This document shows, in pieces, positions 44,691 through 55,862 of a DNA stretch of 64,000 nucleotides (within the stretch, counting starts at the first letter, position 1; each line of letters opens with the position of its first letter). The notes beneath the pieces were generated by a model that saw only the letters and a program-made list of their open reading frames with translations, was not told the origin of the DNA and made no database searches. The DNA comes from Epiperipatus broadwayi (lineage: Eukaryota > Onychophora > Udeonychophora > Euonychophora > Peripatidae): NCBI GenBank assembly GCA_028023455.1, contig JAQFVV010000030.1, positions 5,906,501 to 5,970,500 on the forward strand. The letters run 5' to 3'. The position numbers and the translations under genes are program-made.

Positions 44691-47600
44691 AAAATAAAAT
44701 AAAATCTTTTGGTTGTGTGAAGAAAACCAATAATTTTGGAAAATTAGTCACTAAGAACAGTAGCCAGAAAAGGCATAACTTTAACTTTTTAAAGATGTAA
44801 ACATTTATTTCACAGCGTTAATATTTCATAAAAAAAGATATATAAATTATGCATACAATAAAAGGTTTGTGACAGAATAATTAACATAGGTCCATAAGTT
44901 AGAATTCAAATCCGGATAAACTTGGAATATCTGCATTTTTAGTTTCCACACAAACTTAAGATATTTGTTATTTTTTAATTAACCAGCTGATTTCATTTGT
45001 AGCAAACTAACTAGCCATCTAATTATTAGTCGGATAATGGATAATAGTTTTTTTTTAAAAGCTAGAATATAAAACAATCCGGAAATAAATATTTATCATT
45101 TGTCATTTGATTTGTCCAATGTGTAGTATCTTTTTCTTCACTGTTTCTCTGTATATATCTGCTGAAGATCTTTTTGCAATATTGTGGTTTATTTAAAGGC
45201 TGTTTTATCGTAATTATTTTTAATTTTGGTTTAACATACAACACACCTACATTTTAATTTAAATAATTTTTCTAAATTTTCAATTTATATTATGATTTTT
45301 TATTATTAATATTTAGATATTGCATATATAGTGTATGAAGTTTTGTATTAATAATTATATAATTAGAAAGCTAAATTGATTGGCTATTGTCCTAAGTAAA
45401 AAACTTTCTAATTAAATAATTATAAATGGAAAACTCTATATACAAATATTTTCATCTAAACATTCATTAAAAGTATAATATATTGTAACTATCTGGGTTA
45501 CATGGCATACAGTAATATAATTGTGTGCACACACATATATACAGTAAAGAAAAATAAAAAATAAACAGACATAAATTTTTGTAGATATTTTTTACATTTC
45601 ACTTGGAATACAACTAATGAATAAAGAGTTAAATAACTCTGAATTAAAACAGAATTTTATTATGAAATATTTTTTTAAAAAGGGTCTAAATAAATAATAT
45701 TCTGATTTTGGAATTTAAAAACAAGCAGGATTATTTTAGAAATTTTTTAATTAAAACTTATATAAAATATCTATTTTTTAAAAACTTATATAAAATATCT
45801 CTTTTTTAATTAATGCTTGAATGCATTTCTATTATCTATTTTTTTAAATCTTTGCTAAGATTTCCAAATGTACCTTTTAATTAAAAGTTCTTTTAGAGGG
45901 ATTAAAATTGTTTTTAATCAAGACAGATTGAAAACAGTTACCATGTTTTTATTATCTCAAGAAATAAGGATTAGACAGAAAAAGCTGTTTTCAATTAGAT
46001 GTTTTTATCACCTCAGACAATTCTATAAAGGGTTTGATAAAAATATCAGTTCAGTTTGGATTGCAGTTTTTGTAAGAGCTGGCTAGAAGAGTCTGGTTTT
46101 AATATTTTAAGAAGCAGTGGCCAAATAGTCCATCAGTAGAGTCTGCAAAGTTTTGAAAAGAGAGTTGGCTAATATTTTAGTAAGAGATAGCTACAGTTTG
46201 TTGGTAACTATAGCAAAGTGTGGCCACAGTAAAGCTAGTTACAAAGATGGCTTGCAGAATTATACAGAAAACTACATGAGGATGTAAGAATGCAAAAAAC
46301 AGCTGCTCTACAGTTCACTGGTATAGTTTCAATTCATATGGAGGAAAAGGGTTAAGATTGTATGTAATTCATAGATACAAATGTATTTTAAGAAAACAGC
46401 TACCTTTCCTGGATCAATCCTAACCAGAAGGGAATTGATCAATGCCAATAACCATACATGAATTGTACCTTTCTGATTATGACAATCCTGGATTATTCCT
46501 GTCTCACCAAGAGCAACTCACAAAGAGAAGCACAGATAAATGTATATACAATGTTGAGTAGCATTATATATGATGAGAATAAAATTTTAAATAATTTCAT
46601 TGGTAAAAATGACATTTTAAAAATCTATATATTTTAAAAGATAACCAGTAAATAATTTTGCTTGAATTAAATTAAAACCTAAAAGTAATGATTGATTTGT
46701 GGACAATTTATTTTTTTAAAAAAAAGAGGACATCAAAAATCTTTTTTAGATTAATTTAAAGATGTAATTAATTAATTGAGAGTAACATGTTATAAAAAAA
46801 ACTTTTGAGTTACCTGTCAAAAAATTGACTTTATTTTTTAAAAAAAGAAGGTAAAAGAAAATATTTTTATTGACTGGAAAAAAGAGACTAATTAATAATA
46901 TTAATTCATATCATCTATATGTTCATAGATCCACATGTATGTGTGAATATTATGTATTTGTTTTCAAATGGAATTTATTGTGAAGTATATTTTTTATAAT
47001 TTTATTATTTTGATAAATTCAAACATATTCATTTTATACAAAGCTACATGTCTGTGTGCTGTCTCATTTTAAATAAACCTATTGGAACATTATGCAAATC
47101 AATGTGACAACTTGAACATTGTAAATTACATATATATATAAATCACAATGTGATAATTATTATTGTATGTTAATCAAAATCTGGACTTAATTGATATGTA
47201 TAGCCTTATTCTAGAAGTTAATATCATTTTTTATTTTTATTGTTAATAACTTGTGTTCAATTATAAAAATTATTCCAGTGATTCTAAATATTTTTAGAAT
47301 ATCTATTTTCATCATCATTTCTTAATCACATAACAGTAATGAGCTTGTGTTCTTCTGAGCTAGATTTGTGTATAACAGGTGATATATGAATAGGGATTTA
47401 GTGCTTAAGGGGCATTCAGGGATGATCAATCATCATCATGCTGATTGGAACATAAGATTATATTCATTAAAGGTCCCACACTACATTTTATTTAGTTTAG
47501 TCTTATTAGAAATTAAGTTTATAATGGCCAGTACATTAATGGTACTAAGTGGCCAGAGCATTGATGATGATTAGCATGTTTTAATGTCCCAGCATTATTG

Positions 47601-47974
47601 TTTTTCTGATTATGTATTCTAACATATTAGCACTTAGTTGATGCATCCAAGTTATGTTTAATTATTGCCCAAGCTGGAAAAGGCTAAATAGTTGGTCTAA
47701 TCTACAGAAGACCCATTTCCAATCCAGTCACCAGATTGACTGTTGATTTATATTTTTTATTGTTCAAATCTAACCACAAGATGGACTTTTGATTTATTTG
47801 ATTGATGGATCATTCATGATGATGAATGGTTATTACTTTTCAATAGTACTTACTTTTACTTATTTTTTTTATGATGCTGGTTGATGTATAGTTAATCATA
47901 GTTGCTCTGAGGAGTAACTGGCTGATCTCTCACAGAGTTATCATCTTTCATGCTCTTTGGATATATATTTATAT
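44691..47974. other. Long AT-rich stretch, no gene seen
   Basis: Homopolymer-rich with a few slightly less AT-rich patches (46130-46520). No repeat family matched and no convincing exon. Confidence 0.45.
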
Positions 47975-48126
47975 ATGAAAAACAAAAACCAAGTTAAATT
48001 CATGTAACTTGTTATCACTTGTATTTATGATCAATAGATGGCGTTTTACCAAAACACTGAACAAGTGTAAATTTGCTTACATAAATGACAAAAGAGTCAG
48101 CATTCACTATCTCTTTCATTTGCCCA

Positions 48127-48174
48127 CCCTCAAATCAGCTGATTTCAAGCTTATTTGCTCTCATCAGTGAAGGG
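48127..48174 (-). ncRNA. Hammerhead ribozyme, type I (family C), unit 1
   Basis: Minus strand: CCCTTCA, CTGATGA, stem II GAGC-AAATAA-GCTT (G-U closing pair), GAAA, stem III ATCA-GC-TGAT (four pairs, 2-nt loop), cleavage triplet AUU, TGAGGG. Stem I has six pairs including one G-U. Confidence 0.8.
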
Positions 48175-48537
48175 TAGAGTTAGAAACTAGATCTAAATAC
48201 TGATTCCAAGTGTTTATGCAAACAGTTTCTATCGGTTTGCAAGCATGAATTTTTCAGACCAGTAAAGTCTTCTAACTCAGCCTAACAAGCCAGATAGCTA
48301 CATGGGTCTGATCTCAGTTCAGTTTCACCACATAGTCAAAGCGTCTGCAATATAATATCATTGCAAAAACCTTTAAAGGTACATTTATGAAAAACAAAAA
48401 CAAGTTAAATTCATGTAACTTGCTATCACTTGTATTTATGATCAATAGATGGCGTTTTACCAAAACACTGAACAAGTGTAAATTTGCTTACATAAACGAC
48501 AAAAGAGTCAGCATTCACTATCCCTTTCATTTGCCCA

Positions 48538-48584
48538 CCCTCAGATCAGCTGATTTCAAGCTTATTTGCTCTCATCAGTGAAGG
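48538..48584 (-). ncRNA. Hammerhead ribozyme, type I (family C), unit 2
   Basis: As unit 1 but with triplet AUC, a more favourable NUH site, followed by TGAGGG. Lies 411 bp from the unit 1 ribozyme, so double cleavage of a minus-strand transcript would release one unit-length RNA. Confidence 0.83.
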
Positions 48585-49173
48585 ATAGAGTTAGAAACTA
48601 GATCTAAACACTGACTCCAAGTGTTTATGCAAACAGTTTCTATCGGTTTGCAAGCATGAATTTTTCAGACCAGTAAAGTCTTCAAACTCAGCCTAACAAG
48701 CCAGATAGCTACATGGGTCTGATCTCAGTTCAGTTTTACCGCATAGTCAAAGCCTCTGCAATATAATATCATTGCAAAAGCTTTAAAGGTACATTTATGA
48801 AAAACAAAACAATTTAAATGAAAGAGATAGTGAAAGCTGACTCTTTTGTCATTTATGTAAGCAAATTTACACTTGTTCGGTGTTTTGGTAAAACATCTTC
48901 TATTGATCATAAATACAAGTGATAGCAAGTTACGTGAATTTAACTTGTTTTTGTTTTTCATAAAGATACCTTTAAAGGTTTTTGCAATGATATTATATTG
49001 CAGAGGCTTTCACTATGTGGTGAAACTGAACTGAGATCAGACCCATGTAGCTATCTGGCTTGTTAGGCTGAGTTTGAAGAGTTTACCAGTCTGAAAAATT
49101 CATGCTTGCAAACCGATAGAAACTGTTTGCATAAACACTTGGAGTAAGTGTTAGATCTAGTTTCTAACTCTAT

Positions 49174-49220
49174 TCTTCACTGATGAGAGCAAATAAGCTT
49201 GAAATCAGCTAATCTGAGAG
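49174..49220 (+). ncRNA. Hammerhead ribozyme, type I (family C), inverted unit
   Basis: Plus strand: TCTTCA, CTGATGA (49180-49186), GAGC-AAATAA-GCTT, GAAA 49201-49204, stem III ATCA-GC-TAAT with one mismatch, triplet AUC, TGAGAG. The core is intact but stems I and III are weakened. Confidence 0.72.
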
Positions 49221-49464
49221 TGGGCAAATGAAAGAGATAGTGAATGCTGACTCTTTTGTCATTTATGTAAGCAAATTTACACTTGATCGGTGTTTTGGTA
49301 AAACACCATCTATTGACCATATACATATAGTATGTTAAACATTAATATTTTTTTTAATAATTATATTCTTTGTAAATTTAATATTTTATGTCATTCCACC
49401 TTTTCCATCCACTCTCCATCCCATTTCATTATATAATAATACAACTAAACAGTATCAATTAATA

Positions 49465-49750
49465 ACTGAAACACAGGCTTATTATATACCTGTGTCTATA
49501 TATGTAATATATAAGGTATATGAGCACAGACTTTCACATGATCCACCACTCTCCATTCTATCTAATAACACTGATACACAAGCACATATATGATGAAGAG
49601 ATAAATAATCACCAATATACATATTTATGCTAAACCAGCAACTATCAGTCGGTCCAGATTATCATCTCCCACACATATATACTATAAGTGCCCAGATATA
49701 TATTAAGATAGACAATCTTCCATACTTTAATGGACAGGCTTCAATCTATA
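49465..49750 (-). repeat. Family A copy (core broken)
   Basis: From ATAACTGAAACACAGGCTTA through GAGCACAGACTTTCACATG to TTTAATGGACAGGCTTCAAT. The ribozyme segment reads CTGATAG with a base missing before the GAAA position. Confidence 0.75.
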
Positions 49751-51119
49751 TGTATTCATTTTTAGGAGTCATTAAAAACTCTTAGAATTATTTATATTAA
49801 ATTTAATTAAATGTCACATCTTAATAATTTGAGTAGACTCTGTGGTGTCTTCAAATTGATTTTGTTGTTTTAGACATTACAACAGTGATGTTTCACTATT
49901 GTCTCTACATTATTTTAAACTTATCTATAACCTTATAATATAGTTTGCAACTTCCCTTTTTCCTGCAACAGCAATTTTAACACATTAAATGAAAAAAGGT
50001 AATATATCAGCTTTATATTGACTTTTTACATGATTGACAGAACACTATTTAACATGAAAAATTTATGACAAAAATGGCCTAGAAGTAACAGAAATGAACA
50101 TTTCTGATTGGCCAAGGGTTTTAGCCTGAGTGCAAATAATAGAAAATCATGGTGTTTTAAAGAAAAAAATGTAATTTTCATTAATTTGTTTACAAAGTAA
50201 ATGCTATTATACAATAATTTTGTAAAAGACATTTTTAAACCAAAAACTATGTCACTAATAGATGATTGTCTTTGAAAATAGCTTATTTTTAAAAAGTCAA
50301 CTCTTAAAGAGTTTGTCATGGCAACTGGTAGCAATTTTTACTAGGTTAAAATAAACCACCTTTGTCAAAACAGTAAATAAAATCCTTTTCAAAATTTAAA
50401 TAACAATAAATAATATATTAACTTAAATTTATTTTTTATTTGATGATAACTAATCCTAAATATATCCATTTTTTACAAACATATATTATTTTTATAACAT
50501 AAAATTTAAATATTTAATATTTCATTCTTCTAACTTTTTAAATAGGTAAATTATATTTAATGACACCATCCTCCATTGTTATAGATAAGAACTTCATTTC
50601 GATATTTATTTTTATATTTTTTTTAAAAAAAATGTTTATTTTTAAAATTGCTATTTACTTGAAAAATTACATTTGTAGTAAATAAAGTTGAAATTATTAG
50701 TATATTATATAGAAAAAAGGTTAAATTGCAAAATAAAATGTTCAAATATGAAGAAATATTTAATGTTACATTTTCTAGGTCCCATTCAAAAGAGGCAGCA
50801 GAAGTTTTTAGTGAAATAGATTATCTTCTCCAAGATAAAATTAATTTAAATAAGGCTGCAGATACATCTTTATAAATTTGATGTATTTAAGTTCTTTACT
50901 TCTAAGTTATAGGAAAGGTTAGGGGTACTTGAGTACTAGACCTGCCTGAGAAATGAATACCTTTTTTTTACATCCTATAATATATATATATATATATACA
51001 CACATACAAATATATATATATATATACACACATACAAATTTTGGTAATAGACTTAACTTTATTCCAAATACCATCGGTCAAAAGTATTTGCTTCCTATAC
51101 ATGTTACATAAATTAATTT
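49751..51119. other. No gene seen
   Basis: AT-rich. The 102-codon minus frame at 50026-50334 has no recognised domain. AT/CA dinucleotide duplication at 50980-51040. Confidence 0.4.
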
Positions 51120-52025
51120 ACATGCAGACTTTTAAGCTCTCTTTAGTCAGTCGCTCTATGCCATACAAGCAATACACATGACCACATACATGCAAAAAAG
51201 ATCAATGATCTCCAATATACGATATTTCATGCTGAACCAATACTTATCGGTTGGTCCAAATCATCATCTCTCTCACACATATATAGTTAGTGCTCAGCTT
51301 ATATTAAGATGGCAGATCTTCAAAGTTTAATGGACAGGTCTCAATCTTCTCCACTCTCCAAGTCTTCAACCATCCATATCATTGAAAATCTGATGATGGC
51401 ATGTTCAAAGCTCTTGCTTTGCCCATTTTATTGTCATACCCATGTTGACTATAAATCAGTCTGATTTCTCATATGTAGAACTTTAATACCATTTAAATCC
51501 ACAGAAGAGGAATGGACAAAATACAGGCTGAATTTATAATATATAAATACAGGTTATATTATATATACTTAAGCTAAATGTAATTAGAGGGGATTTGAAT
51601 TCAGATTTTAAAATTCCTTTTAGTCATTTATTCTATTTCAAACATCTGATACACATGACCACATCCATGTAAAAAAGATACATGATCTCCAATATATGCA
51701 TTTCATGCTAAACCAAACACTCATCATTTGGTTCAGATCATCATCTCCCATATATATATATAATCAGTGTTCAGTTTATATTAAGATAGCAAATCTTCAA
51801 ACCTTAATGGACAGGCTTCAATCTTCTCCACTGTCCAACTCTTCAATCATCCATATCATTAAAAATCTGGACACCATTTATCTTTTTCATATGTATGTGG
51901 TCATGTATATCAGTTGAATGGAATAGAGTAAATGATTAAAGGGAGCTTGAAAGTCTGGGTTCAAATCTCTTCTATTTACATCTAGCTTAAGTTTATATAA
52001 TAAACTTGTATTTAAATATTATAAA
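51120..52025. repeat. Family A compound: direct tandem plus inverted end
   Basis: Two forward units (ribozyme regions near 51205-51255 and 51690-51735, about 475 bp apart) join through CAGAAGAGGAATGGAC. At about 51872 the sequence turns into an inverted partial (CTTTTTCATATGTATGTGG through TTGAAAGTCTGGGTTC) to about 52020. Ribozyme cores are eroded (CCGATAA; AATGATGA). Confidence 0.82.
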
Positions 52026-52185
52026 CTAATTTAATTAAATAAATTTATTTATCAATATGAAAACAATATATTAATATATAAACAAGGCAAAACTATCTCC
52101 ATACAGTAGTGCCACCCTGTGCCAAACAGAGTAATCAATGGATGCCAGAAAGCTTGTGCATAAAATCCCTATCTAGTGCCTACTC

Positions 52186-52244
52186 ATCCAATATCCCCAG
52201 ACTAGTTTCTGGCTTGTGGCCTTCGTCAGTGAGGAGTCATGGAT
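52186..52244 (-). ncRNA. Hammerhead ribozyme, type I (family B), intact core
   Basis: Minus strand ATCCA...TCCTCA, CTGACGA, GGC-CACAA-GCC, GAAA, CTAGTC (GUC triplet; predicted cut between 52200 and 52199), TGGGGA-TA-TTGGAT. The distal stem I has one mismatch (ATCCATG against TTGGAT). Confidence 0.87.
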
Positions 52245-52414
52245 CTGAGAGCACTGCACTTAGATCTTAGGATCTAATGCAACCCTCCAGAAGCCACCTT
52301 TTATCTCTACTTGTGTTTTCAATTTCATTCTCATAGTTTTGTAGTTAAGTAGAGATAAAAGGTGGCTGCTGGAGGATTGCATTAGATCCTAAGATCTAAG
52401 TGCAGTGCTCTCAG

Positions 52415-52473
52415 GTCCAAAGCTCCTCACTGACAAAGGCCACAAGCCAGAAACTAGTCTGGGGATATTGGAT
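52415..52473 (+). ncRNA. Hammerhead ribozyme (family B), G8 mutated
   Basis: Right arm of the palindrome. All helices are present but the box reads CTGACAA, losing the invariant G8 that acts as general acid. Likely inactive. Confidence 0.75.
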
Positions 52474-52660
52474 GAGTAGGTGCTAGATAGGGATTTTATG
52501 CCCAAGCCTTCTGGCATCCATTGATTGCTCTGTTTGGCACAAGATGGCTCTACTGTATGGAGATAGTTTTGCCTTGTTTAAATTTTGTTTTGTTTAATAA
52601 CAATTATATGCTAGTATAAGAGATGGTGATCATGTGATATTAATATATAAAAAGTAAAAT

Positions 52661-53084
52661 AATATCACATATATATTAAAGCTAAAATCTGAAATTTAGT
52701 TAATATCAACATTTTGCTAAATTTGTCAATAATTCAATAAAAATGACTGGAATTCAAAGTAAATCGAAAATGATTTTATTTTAGACATTAGCCAGATAAT
52801 ATTTAAACACTATCCGTTGATATTCAGCTAATATCTGAATTATATAAATTGTTTAATAAGCATTTGGTGTAAAATAAAAAAAATAGTATTGGCTTTCACT
52901 CCAATTTATTAGAGAATGCGAAAATAACACAGTTACATGAAGAAAGCCTTTAAAAACAACTGCACTGAACAAAGAGAAGTTATAAATAGCGAAATTAAAA
53001 CCCAGTCATGTAAAATCTTATCTTAATTTAAATGCGAAGTGGGAATAATAAAAAAAAAAACTAATTTAACTTACATTATATATA
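52661..53084. other. No gene seen
   Basis: AT-rich spacer. Confidence 0.35.
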
Positions 53085-53325
53085 TAAAGTGATATGTGTA
53101 GAGATGATAATCTGGACCAACTGATGAGTGCTGGTTTAGCACGAAATACTTATATTGTTGATTATTTATCTTTTAGACATATATGTGGTCAAGTATATCA
53201 TGATATGAGATAGTGTGAAGAGTTGAGGGTCGTGTAAAAGTCTACGCTCAAAATACCCTATATATTACATTGTTTGTACAGGTATATATATATCCTGTAT
53301 GTTAGATATTAATAGTTGATTCTGT
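53085..53325 (+). repeat. Family A half unit, reverse orientation
   Basis: GTGTAGAGATGATAATCTGG through the ribozyme, GTGGTCAAGTATATC and GAAGAGTTGAGGGTCGTG to TACCCTATATATTACATTG and the terminal GTACAGGTATATATATATCC. Confidence 0.82.
53116..53159 (+). ncRNA. Hammerhead ribozyme, type I (family A), best core
   Basis: ACCAA, CTGATGA 53121-53127, stem II GTGCU-GGTTT-AGCAC with the canonical G-C closing pair, GAAA 53143-53146, stem III AUA-CU-UAU, triplet AUA with cleavage after 53154, then TTGTT (one C-U mismatch in stem I). Distal stem I GATAAT pairs with ATTATT (53161-53166) across a CTGG/G internal loop. Confidence 0.85.
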
Positions 53326-53895
53326 AATTTTTCAAATCTTAAGGAATAATACTAGAATCGAGTCAAAAAAGATGTCTTCCATTTCTCAGGTTAACAACCT
53401 GTTAGTGTATTACACCTGATATAGACTGATGAAGAGCTGATCTAGAATATTGTTTATTTGTTGATATTCTATTGGTGACAACAAAGTCTGCAAACTTGAG
53501 AATAATATATAATTTTTTTTTACATCTATACAAGAGATGAATTTATTACATGTAATGGGAGGCTGATGACACTTAATATAAGTTACAACACAGAAAGTTC
53601 CTTTGTCAGATTAGTAGCTACAATCACTTTCTAGAAATCGAGGATTCCAGAAATGTTTCTGCAAAAGTAAATGTTGTCACACAAGTGTCACAACCGCATT
53701 CAAGTTTAAATAGTAGAAGTACTAAAAAGAGAGCATTGGAAGTGAAAGAGAAGAGTTACGATCCATAGACATTGAGTTTCAGAGTCCAGCCACTATTCTA
53801 CTAGTGCACCACGTCATATGGAGCAACATAAAACATAATAACTAGTCATCAAAATGTATAATTCTACTACTGACTTCTGAATAATGTAATATCTT
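53326..53895. other. No gene; possible tRNA-like remnant
   Basis: Minus strand 53755-53820 reads GTGGTGCACTAGTAGAATAG then CTATGGATCGTAACTC, loosely tRNA-like and similar to about 33515-33575. Otherwise nothing recognised. Confidence 0.3.
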
Positions 53896-53911
53896 AAAAT
53901 GTTGTCAACTT

Positions 53912-54016
53912 TTTTTCTTTCATGTGTCATAGCATCGGCCGGGAAGTGAACCCACTAACCCGGGACAACTGCTTGTAAGGTGGCTGTGCTGACCTCTTGA
54001 CCACCAATGCTTGACA
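53912..54016 (-). mobile_element. tRNA-derived SINE, copy 6
   Basis: The minus strand starts GTCAAGCATTGGTGGTCAAG and ends GATGCTATGACACATG plus A-rich tail. Perfect 16 bp duplication AAAATGTTGTCAACTT at 53896-53911 and 54017-54032. Confidence 0.9.
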
Positions 54017-54032
54017 AAAATGTTGTCAACTT

Positions 54033-54986
54033 ATTTACGATTTTATACCTTTTTTTTTTTTTGGACTCCATAATAATTATTTTCTCTCCTAATATTATAA
54101 CAAAAAAAGGAAAACGCATACAAAATATATAATTTCGGTTTGATTCCTTTTATTTAATCACTAAAATCTTTTTTAAATTAGATAGACTTCATACTGGTCA
54201 ATGTCAAGATAAAATTTTTTATTTCTTTTTTATGTATTTTTGTCGGATAATGTCAAGTAGAGGTTGCTTTAGCTAAATTAGGAATTTAATTCTAGCAAAT
54301 GTATATAGACGTAAAATTAAACATTCATGTCACCAAAGGCTAATGATTACGTAGACATGTTAGTATTATTATCCCAAATGACCTAATTATAATACATATC
54401 TTTATTAATTTTTTTGATATTCGTTTAAAATTAATTTTTACTATTCTGTACAAATTAATTTAAAACTATGGAATTTTAAAGCTTAAATGGCAAGTTTAAA
54501 ATTATTTTTCGCTTTTCAAAAAAAAAAAAATTATATATATGCATTACTTATAATTCGATTCAGTATATTACTCTAATCAATCATTAAAAAAAAAAAGACA
54601 TTAATATTAACCGGTTTTAAAAGTCGCAGACAATAATGTTGAAAATATTAAAAGCAGAGACTGTCATACTTTAAAAGTTTGAGATTTTAAAGTTGCTGTA
54701 GGTTAAGTATTAAAAGTTGAAAAAAAAAAAATAAGAGTATAGTTTAGTTCCTGAAATGAAACAAATATTAAATAAAATTTGACCTTATATTTTTTTTATA
54801 TACAAGTTACATCTTTTCTTAAGGCAAAAAACTAATTATACCATAAGCAATATATATATTTTAAAAAGCAATTTATTTTATATAAGAAGTTTAATTATTT
54901 TATAATGTAATTCTAAAATCAAGCCTTATTAATAATGTTTATAATATATATAGCTTTAAATAAGAGATAGTAGAAGATATTAGATT
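54033..54986. other. No gene seen
   Basis: AT-rich. Nothing recognised. Confidence 0.4.
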
Positions 54987-54997
54987 AAAAGAATACC

Positions 54998-55102
54998 CCG
55001 TCAAGCTTTGGTGGTCGAGATGTCAGCGTCAGCTGCTTTACAAGCAGTTGTCCCGGGATAGCGGGATCGCTTCCCAGCTGATGCTATGACACATGAGAAA
55101 AA
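54998..55102 (+). mobile_element. tRNA-derived SINE, copy 7
   Basis: CGTCAAGCTTTGGTGGTCGAG start, helix CTGC-TTTACAA-GCAG, GATGCTATGACACATGAG and A-run. Duplication AAAAGAATACC at 54987-54997 and 55103-55113. Confidence 0.88.
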
Positions 55103-55142
55103 AAAAGAATACCAAATTAAAAATGGAACAACTAGCATTCAA

Positions 55143-55315
55143 TTAAAACAGGCAAAACTCTCCATACAGTAGTGCCACCCAGTGCAAGCCAGAGTAATTA
55201 ATGGATGCCAGAAGGCTTGTGCATAAAATCGCTATCTAGTGCCTACTAATCCAATATACCCAGACTAGTTTCTAGCTTATGGCTCTCGTGTGATGTTTAG
55301 TGGTTTAGTATTCAA
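55143..55315 (-). repeat. Family B fragment, truncated in the ribozyme
   Basis: ACAGGCAAAACTCTCCATAC to CAGACTAGTTTCTAGC, breaking after stem II (AGC-CATAA-GCT on the minus strand, GAAA and GUC intact) and joining the outer TGTGATGTTTAGTGG block. The 5' half of the ribozyme is missing. Confidence 0.8.
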
Positions 55316-55862
55316 TTAGTTAGTTACCCCAAATACAGTCCAGGATAAATGTTTAAAAACTTTCTGTGAAATGATTGATGTTCGCCTTTTCTATATCATT
55401 AATCTTGAAATGATATAAAATTTATCAATTGCTGAATGTTTTATTGAATAAGTAAAATAAACAATAAAATATTTTACTGTTTGGGAATTCAATAAGAAGT
55501 TCAACTACCAGAAATGACAGATCTGGAACCCAATTTGATGATCCTTAACTCCAGAATCTACCAGTCTATCAATGCAATACATTTCACATGGACTATTGAA
55601 CAAGTGACACTGTCTTTACATAAGTTTGTAAAAACATTGGCAGATTCATCAGTTGATTAGTTACTGTTCAATGCACCTGTTATGGGTTGTGATATAATTA
55701 GTTTGGTAACAAATCCACTTAAAATGAAATAGATGTTAGATTAAATTTCAAAATGTATTATTTTATCAAAAACTATAAGATGTTTATTTATAAATCTAAT
55801 TTTGCATTAATATATTTACAAATTTAGGCCTATTTATAAGATAATTAGAATATAGTACTAAG
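55316..55862. other. No gene seen
   Basis: AT-rich spacer. A weak tRNA-like patch at 55500-55585 (minus strand) is too degenerate to call. Confidence 0.3.

Larger units (their letters stand above)
47975..49322. repeat. Family C array: two direct units then inverted units
   Basis: Unit 1 (47975-48381) and unit 2 (48382-48793) are direct repeats of 411 bp (ATGAAAAACAAAAACAAG to AACCTTTAAAGGTAC). At about 48815 the sequence turns round: an inverted partial (48815-48963), then an almost whole inverted unit to 49322. Copies differ by only a few substitutions. Each whole unit carries a hammerhead. No coding sequence; the short frames within are repeat artefacts. Confidence 0.93.
52083..52660. repeat. 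Family B inverted dimer, about 500 bp palindrome
   Basis: Left arm AACAAGGCAAAACTATCTCC to TTTATCTCTACTTG; short centre GTTTTCAATTTCATTCTCAT; right arm TTAAGTAGAGATAAAAGG back to GAGATAGTTTTGCCTTGTT. The end sequence differs from other family B copies (AGGCAAAACTATCTCC) but identically in both arms, so both arms descend from one template or have been homogenised. The outer block GGTGATCATGTGAT follows. Confidence 0.92.

Noticed and set aside
48387-48961. Paired 64- and 78-codon frames (MKNKNKLNS...) in opposite directions as a gene pair
   Set aside because: Both read the same segment of the family C unit in direct and inverted copies. Repeat artefact.
53425-53460. CTGATGAAGAGCTGATCTAGAA as an isolated hammerhead
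   Set aside because: The second box reads GAAT and the flanks do not pair into stem I. Chance match to CTGATGA.
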